NCBI GenBank assembly: GCA_937941745.1
Contig: CALDGV010000836.1
Coordinates: forward strand, 1 to 9,302
DNA length: 9,302 bases
Direction: 5' to 3'
Origin: an uncultured Prosthecobacter sp.
GTDB lineage: Bacteria; Verrucomicrobiota; Verrucomicrobiia; Verrucomicrobiales; Verrucomicrobiaceae
How positions within the stretch are numbered: the first letter of the stretch is position 1; each line of letters begins with the position of its first letter. Shown here one piece after another: positions 4,906-9,302 of the stretch. Made by a program: the position numbers and the translations under genes. The notes below the pieces were generated by a model. That model saw only the letters and a program-made list of their open reading frames with translations. It made no database searches and was not told where the DNA came from.

Positions 4906-7900
4906 ATGGCAAAAGCAGCGAGCAATAGCAGCAAAGCAGTGAAATACGTTTATTCCTTCGGAGCAGGAAAAGCGGACGGTGATGGCTCCATGAAAGCACT
5001 GCTTGGCGGCAAGGGGGCAAACCTCGCTGAAATGAGCCGTATCGGCCTCCCAGTCCCTCCCGGATTCACCATCACCACGGAGGTCTGCACCTACTACTAC
5101 GCCAACAAGCGCACGTATCCCGCCATCCTGCAGAAGCAGATGGAGGAAGGTGTGGCCAAGATGGAGAAGATCATGGGCTGCAAGTTCGGTGATGCCAAGG
5201 GCATGCCGCTGCTCGTCGCCGTCCGTTCCGGTGCCCGCGATTCCATGCCGGGCATGATGGACACCATCCTCAACCTCGGCCTCAATGATCAGACGGTCCT
5301 CGCCCTCGTCAAGGCGACCAACAACGAGCGTTTCGCCTGGGATTGCTACCGCCGCTTCATCCAGATGTATGGTGACGTGGTGCTCGGCGTGCAGAAGCGC
5401 GAAGGAGAAGATCACGAGCCCTTTGAAACTGTCATCGAAGCTTACAAGCACGAGAAGTATCACAAGGACATCATCGACAGCGACCTCACCGCTGAGGACC
5501 AGAAGGAACTGGTGAAACGCTTCAAGCAACTCGTCAAAGAGCGCACCGGCCATGTCTTCCCAAACAACCCTTGGGACCAGCTTCGCGGTGCTGCAGGCGC
5601 CGTCTTTGGCTCCTGGATGAATGACCGTGCGATCGTCTATCGCCGCAAATACAACATCCCGCACGAGTGGGGCACCGCGGTGAACGTGCAGGCGATGGTC
5701 TATGGCAACACCGGCATCGACTCCGGTTCTGGCGTGGCCTTCACACGCAACCCTGCCAACGGCGTGAACGAGTTCTACGGTGAGTTTCTCATCAACGCAC
5801 AGGGCGAAGACGTCGTTGCCGGTGTGCGCACCCCTGAGCCTGTTGCCCAGCTTGAGAAAGAAATGCCGCAGGCTTTCGCCGAACTCATGAAGGTTCGTCA
5901 GATCCTCGAGAAGCACTTCAAGGACGTTCAGGACGTCGAGTTCACCATCCAGCAGGGCAAGCTGTTCATGCTTCAGACCCGCAACGGCAAGCGCACCGCC
6001 GCCGCCGCGCTGAAGTTCTCCATGGACATGGTGAAGGAGAAGCTCATCGACTGGGAAACCGCCATCCTGCGCAATCCTGCCGACCAGCTTGAGCAGCTTC
6101 TTGCTCCCGACTTTGACCTCAGCGAGATCAAGAAGGCCAAGGAACTCGCGAAGGGTCTTCCTGCCGGTCCGGGTGCTGCCTCTGGCATCATCTACCTGAA
6201 CGCCAACCGCGCCGCCGCCGCCGCTGAAGCCGGTGAAACGGTTCTCCTGGTTCGTAACGAAACCTCTCCTGAAGACCTTCGCGGTATGATCGCCGCTGCG
6301 GGCATTCTGACTGCCAAGGGGGGTGTTTCCTCCCACGCGGCCCTTGTTGCCCGCCAGATGGGCAAGGTTTGCATCTGCGGTGCTTCCGCCGTTGAGATCG
6401 ACTACGACAAGAAGACGGTGACCATCGCTGGTCAGGTCTTCAAGGAAGGCAAGGACAGCCTGAGCATCGACGGCACTGCTGGCACCATTTACGGTGGCAA
6501 GATCAAGACAGGTCCTTCCTCCATCGTCACCGGTCTCCTTCACAACGATCATGCCGCTCAGGCCACGGAGAAGTTCAAGAACTTCAAGCAGCTCATGAGC
6601 TGGTGCTCGAAGGTCACCCGCCTTCAGGTTCGCACCAACGCCGACAATCCGGAGCAGACTGAAAACGCCATCGCTTTCGGCGCTCAGGGCATCGGCCTTA
6701 CCCGCACGGAGCACATGTTCTTCGAAGGTGACCGTATTGACGCGGTCCGTGAAATGATCCTCGCCGACAATGTCGCTGATCGTGAGAAGGCCCTCGCCAA
6801 GCTCCTTCCTTATCAGCGTGAAGACTTCACGGGCATCTTTGAAGCCCTCAACGGCCTGCCTGCCACCATCCGTCTTCTCGACCCGCCTCTCCACGAATTC
6901 GTTCCGCATGAAGCAGCCGCCCAGGCTGACCTTGCGAAGAAGATGGGTGTGTCTGTGGACAAGGTGAAGTCCCGCGTTGCCGCCCTGCACGAGTTCAACC
7001 CGATGCTCGGTCACCGCGGCTGCCGCCTCGGCATCGCCTACCCGGAAATCACAGCCATGCAGGCTCGCGCCATTTTTGAGGCCGCTGCGGATGTCTCCAA
7101 GAAGGGCATCAAGGTGAAGCCTGAAGTCATGGTTCCGCTTGTTGGCTTCAAGAAGGAGCTCGACCTCCAGGTTGAGATCATTCATGACGTCGCCAAGAAG
7201 GTCATGGCTGAGAAGAAGACCAAGTTCAGCTACATGGTCGGCACCATGATCGAAGTTCCACGCGGCGCTCTGACCGCTGACGAGATCGCGCAGACCGCTG
7301 AGTTCTTCTCCTTCGGCACGAACGACCTCACCCAGACCGCCCTCGGCATCAGCCGTGACGACATGGGCTCGTTCCTGATGCCCTATACCGAGAACGAAAT
7401 CTTCAAGAAGAATCCGTTCGCCACGCTGGACACCACCGGCGTCGGCCAGCTCATCAAGACCGCCATCGAAAAAGGCCGCAGCACCCGCCCTGACATCAAG
7501 CTGGGCATCTGCGGTGAGCACGGTGGTGATCCTGACTCCGTGAAGTTCTGCCATCAGGTGGGACTCTCCTACGTGAGCTGCAGTCCTTTCCGAGTCCCCG
7601 TCGCCCGCCTTGCCGCTGCGCAGGCTGCGATCGAGGAAAAGCGTGCCGCTGCGAAGGCCGCTGCCGGAAAACCTGTCCGCAGCGCTAGCTCTGCTGGTGC
7701 TTCGGCAAAACAAAACAACAAAGCAACCAACAACAACACAAACACCATGGCTAAGAAAGCTGCAAAGAAAGCCGTCAAGAAGGCCGCCGCTCCGAAGAAA
7801 GCCGCCAAGAAGGCCGCTGCTCCGAAGAAGGCCGCTGCTCCGAAGAAAGCTGCCAAGAAGGCCGCTGCTCCGAAGAAGGCTGCCAAGAAGGCACCTGCCA

Positions 7901-7914
7901 AGAAGGCTAAGTAA
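4906..7914 (+). CDS. ppdK: Pyruvate, phosphate dikinase with H1-like C-terminal tail
   Basis: A 1002-residue protein against the usual 870-910. PPDK interconverts pyruvate + ATP + Pi and PEP + AMP + PPi in the cytoplasm. All domains are present: the ATP-grasp part with [10 protein letters not shown] (34-43) and VRSGAR (106-111); the phosphohistidine domain [12 protein letters not shown] with catalytic His477; and the PEP/pyruvate barrel with [27 protein letters not shown] (804-810) and GICGEHGGD with catalytic Cys869. The enzyme ends normally around residue 912 ([16 protein letters not shown]). It then runs without a stop through a linker (913-947) that becomes Asn/Thr-rich into a 55-residue Lys/Ala/Pro tail (948-1002, 23 lysines) resembling bacterial H1-like proteins. 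A strong promoter lies upstream and a terminator downstream. The start has an A/C-rich leader and no Shine-Dalgarno. The enzyme call is certain; the meaning of the tail is open. Confidence 0.97.
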   Translation: MAKAASNSSKAVKYVYSFGAGKADGDGSMKALLGGKGANLAEMSRIGLPVPPGFTITTEVCTYYYANKRTYPAILQKQMEEGVAKMEKIMGCKFGDAKGMPLLVAVRSGARDSMPGMMDTILNLGLNDQTVLALVKATNNERFAWDCYRRFIQMYGDVVLGVQKREGEDHEPFETVIEAYKHEKYHKDIIDSDLTAEDQKELVKRFKQLVKERTGHVFPNNPWDQLRGAAGAVFGSWMNDRAIVYRRKYNIPHEWGTAVNVQAMVYGNTGIDSGSGVAFTRNPANGVNEFYGEFLINAQGEDVVAGVRTPEPVAQLEKEMPQAFAELMKVRQILEKHFKDVQDVEFTIQQGKLFMLQTRNGKRTAAAALKFSMDMVKEKLIDWETAILRNPADQLEQLLAPDFDLSEIKKAKELAKGLPAGPGAASGIIYLNANRAAAAAEAGETVLLVRNETSPEDLRGMIAAAGILTAKGGVSSHAALVARQMGKVCICGASAVEIDYDKKTVTIAGQVFKEGKDSLSIDGTAGTIYGGKIKTGPSSIVTGLLHNDHAAQATEKFKNFKQLMSWCSKVTRLQVRTNADNPEQTENAIAFGAQGIGLTRTEHMFFEGDRIDAVREMILADNVADREKALAKLLPYQREDFTGIFEALNGLPATIRLLDPPLHEFVPHEAAAQADLAKKMGVSVDKVKSRVAALHEFNPMLGHRGCRLGIAYPEITAMQARAIFEAAADVSKKGIKVKPEVMVPLVGFKKELDLQVEIIHDVAKKVMAEKKTKFSYMVGTMIEVPRGALTADEIAQTAEFFSFGTNDLTQTALGISRDDMGSFLMPYTENEIFKKNPFATLDTTGVGQLIKTAIEKGRSTRPDIKLGICGEHGGDPDSVKFCHQVGLSYVSCSPFRVPVARLAAAQAAIEEKRAAAKAAAGKPVRSASSAGASAKQNNKATNNNTNTMAKKAAKKAVKKAAAPKKAAKKAAAPKKAAAPKKAAKKAAAPKKAAKKAPAKKAK
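7747..7914 (+). other. H1-like Lys/Ala/Pro-rich tail, possible independent start
   Basis: From the ATG at 7747 the ppdK frame encodes 55 residues beginning [18 protein letters not shown] and made of KK pairs spaced by AA or AAAP. It has 23 Lys, no acidic and no aromatic residues. Such composition is known from the histone H1-like Hc1 of Chlamydia, from AlgP, and from tails of some HU proteins, which bind DNA non-specifically. The roughly 38 bases before the ATG lack thymine and look like the leader of ppdK itself, so this may be a former free-standing gene, or one still translated separately. The in-frame continuity with ppdK is seen; separate translation is inference. Confidence 0.45.
7783..7890 (+). 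repeat. In-frame 30-bp tandem repeat coding [10 protein letters not shown]
   Basis: Units at 7783-7812, 7831-7860 and 7861-7890 are nearly identical 30-mers, each encoding [10 protein letters not shown]. An 18-bp partial unit (7813-7830, AAAPKK) lies between the first and second. Units differ only at third codon positions, consistent with unit duplication. Repeats of this kind tend to vary in copy number between strains. Confidence 0.85.
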
Positions 7915-7920
7915 CCTCGC

Positions 7921-7938
7921 TGATCTCGTGAGAGATCA
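7921..7938 (+). other. Small hairpin with GNRA-type loop after ppdK
   Basis: TGATCTC (7921-7927), loop GTGA, GAGATCA (7932-7938) make a perfect 7-bp stem capped by a GNRA-class tetraloop, 6 bp after the ppdK stop codon. No T-run follows, so it is not itself an intrinsic terminator; it may stabilise the mRNA 3' end. Confidence 0.5.
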
Positions 7939-7962
7939 ACCCACGGCGAAGTGATTCGCTCT

Positions 7963-7999
7963 AAAAGCCCTGTGGAGAGCAATCTTCACAGGGCTTTTT
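7963..7999 (+). terminator. Intrinsic terminator of ppdK
   Basis: AAAAGCCCTGTG (7963-7974) and CACAGGGCTTTT (7987-7998) pair perfectly over 12 bp around a 12-nt loop. The GC-rich core is followed by a run of five T. It lies 48 bp after the ppdK stop codon and isolates ppdK from dnaE. Confidence 0.9.
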
Positions 8000-8089
8000 C
8001 ATGCCTCGCCGTGCCGCTCAGGAGTTCTTTGGGCTCTGGTCTTGCCGCAGCCCCAATGCCGTCTAGTCTGGCAGGCCAGCAAACGGCCC

Positions 8090-9302
8090 ATGGCAGACAG
8101 CTTCGTCCATCTTCACGTCCACTCCGATTACTCCCTTCTCGATGGGGCGTGCCGGATTGATGATCTTGTGAAGCGGGCGCAGAAACTGAAGATGCCTGCC
8201 GTGGCCATCACCGACCACGGGAACCTCTATGGAGCGATCGACTTCTACATGTCGGCCCTCAAGACGAAGCCCAAGCTGAAGAAGGGCGAAGTGGCGACAC
8301 CCGAGCAGCTGGAGAAGATCGTGAAGCCCATCATCGGCTGCGAGGCCTACCTTGCCCCTGGCTCGATGCATGAGAAAAAGGAGGTGCCCGGGCGCAAGCG
8401 CGCCTCGCATCTGACGCTTCTTGCTTCAAGCAACGAAGGTTATGAAAACCTCTCGAAGATTGTCACGGAAGCACATCTTTTCGGCCAGTGGTATCACCCG
8501 CGGATGGACAAGGACCTTCTGCGTCAGCACAGCAAGGGCCTGATCTGCCTGAGCGGCTGCATCAATGGCGAAATCAACCAGCTGCTGCTCACTGACCGCC
8601 AGGACGAGGCTGAGAAAAGCCTGCGTGAGTTCATCGACATCTTCGGGCCGGACAATTTCTACCTGGAGCTGCAAAATCATGGCATGGAGCAGCAGCGGGT
8701 GGTCACGAGGCAGCTCCTCGAATGGAGCAAGAGCTATGGCCTGAAGACCGTCGCCACGAATGATGTTCATTTCATGAACCGTGAGGATCATGAAAGCCAT
8801 GACCTGCTCATCTGCATCGGCACAGGGGCGTTCGTTCACGACCAGAACCGCCTTTCCTACTCGCCGGAGGTCTATTTCAAGTCGGCGGAAGAGATGCGCG
8901 CCCTCTTCGCTGAAATCCCGGAGGCCTGCGATGCCACGCTCGAAATCGCTGAGAAGTGTCAGCTCGACATCCGGCTCGATTCCACCAGCATCGACCGCTA
9001 TCCCCTCTACAATCCCGAGAATGGGATGGACCGTGCGGATTACCTCCGCCAGCTCTGTGAGCAAGGGCTGATCAAGCGTTATGGCCGCGATCGTGCGCTG
9101 AATGATGAAGTGCTGCGCAAGCGCATGGATTATGAGTTGGCGCTGCTGAATGAAAAGAACTTCACCAGCTACTTCCTCATCGTCTGGGATTTTATTAATT
9201 GGGCCAAAGAGCACGGCATCCCCGTCGGCCCGGGTCGTGGATCGGCGGCAGGTTCACTCGTCGCCTATGTGCTGGAGATCACCGACATCGCGGCGGTGGC
9301 CA
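8090..9302 (+). CDS. dnaE: DNA polymerase III subunit alpha, N-terminal part
   Basis: Open from the ATG at 8090 to the right edge: 404 codons of a protein usually about 1150-1200 long. It is the replicative polymerase catalytic subunit. The PHP domain opens with [15 protein letters not shown] (6-20) and continues with [14 protein letters not shown] (40-53), [11 protein letters not shown] (81-91), SHLTLLA (106-112), LSGCING (154-160) and NDVHF (224-228). The polymerase part starts before the edge, with [10 protein letters not shown] (380-389) from the palm/active-site region. All nine PHP metal-ligand positions appear kept (see findings). A roughly 17-residue Lys/Glu-rich insertion lies between residues 56 and 79. 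The gene starts 91 bp after the ppdK terminator; no convincing promoter or Shine-Dalgarno was found. Replisome DnaE1-type is likely, but an error-prone DnaE2 paralogue cannot be wholly excluded from the N-terminus. Confidence 0.95.
   Translation, partial: MADSFVHLHVHSDYSLLDGACRIDDLVKRAQKLKMPAVAITDHGNLYGAIDFYMSALKTKPKLKKGEVATPEQLEKIVKPIIGCEAYLAPGSMHEKKEVPGRKRASHLTLLASSNEGYENLSKIVTEAHLFGQWYHPRMDKDLLRQHSKGLICLSGCINGEINQLLLTDRQDEAEKSLREFIDIFGPDNFYLELQNHGMEQQRVVTRQLLEWSKSYGLKTVATNDVHFMNREDHESHDLLICIGTGAFVHDQNRLSYSPEVYFKSAEEMRALFAEIPEACDATLEIAEKCQLDIRLDSTSIDRYPLYNPENGMDRADYLRQLCEQGLIKRYGRDRALNDEVLRKRMDYELALLNEKNFTSYFLIVWDFINWAKEHGIPVGPGRGSAAGSLVAYVLEITDIAAVA

Noticed and set aside
4828..7713. 961-codon open frame on the minus strand opposite ppdK
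   Set aside because: It lies entirely antisense to an unmistakable PPDK, has no recognisable motif, and its Val/Gly/Glu/Ala-rich product is what codon bias of a GC-rich gene gives on the other strand.
7783..7890. Tandem repeats as a CRISPR array
   Set aside because: Repeats are contiguous, coding and in frame, without unique spacers.
8042..8069. TTGCCG/TAGTCT as a dnaE promoter
   Set aside because: Both boxes match poorly (about half the positions); dnaE needs a promoter after the terminator, but none can be named with confidence.

Overview
The window looks like chromosomal DNA from a GC-rich bacterium of the PVC group, most probably Verrucomicrobia (Verrucomicrobiales-like). This rests on the combination of genes, the near absence of Shine-Dalgarno sequences, a verrucomicrobial-style pseudopilin ending in a GPD...DDIVSW motif, and a lysine/alanine-rich histone H1-like tail. 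It is an inference; no rRNA or other taxonomic marker is present.

Layout. Bases 1-612 hold the 3' end of an FAD-dependent oxidoreductase and a small protein with a Tat-like signal, both on +. Bases 719-1780 (-) encode an OpcA-like glucose-6-phosphate dehydrogenase assembly protein, divergent from a two-gene respiratory unit nuoD-nuoE (2091-3891, +). The 310-bp divergent gap contains a perfect 18-bp palindrome matching the Rex-type redox operator. A strong hairpin at 3907-3930 separates nuoE from a convergent type II secretion/type IV pilin-like gene (3957-4595, -). A second divergent gap of 310 bp carries promoters for the pilin and for ppdK. Then come ppdK (pyruvate, phosphate dikinase, 4906-7914), a downstream hairpin and a clear intrinsic terminator, and finally the first 404 codons of dnaE (DNA polymerase III alpha), which runs off the right edge.

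How they fit together. Most genes are housekeeping: OpcA supports the oxidative pentose phosphate pathway (NADPH), NuoDE belong to respiratory complex I (NADH oxidation), and PPDK interconverts pyruvate and PEP. A redox operator in front of nuoDE would tie complex I synthesis to the NADH/NAD+ state. nuoDE stand apart from the rest of the nuo genes.

The most unusual feature is in ppdK. The reading frame does not stop at the normal end of the enzyme but continues through an A/C-rich, leader-like linker into a 55-residue Lys/Ala/Pro histone H1-like tail that begins with its own ATG. This is either a real enzyme-nucleoid-protein fusion or two genes joined by loss of a stop codon, possibly with internal initiation. 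A perfect 8-bp inverted repeat in the ppdK leader and an apparently intact PHP metal site in DnaE are secondary points of interest. No tRNA, rRNA, CRISPR array, insertion sequence or phage gene was seen.
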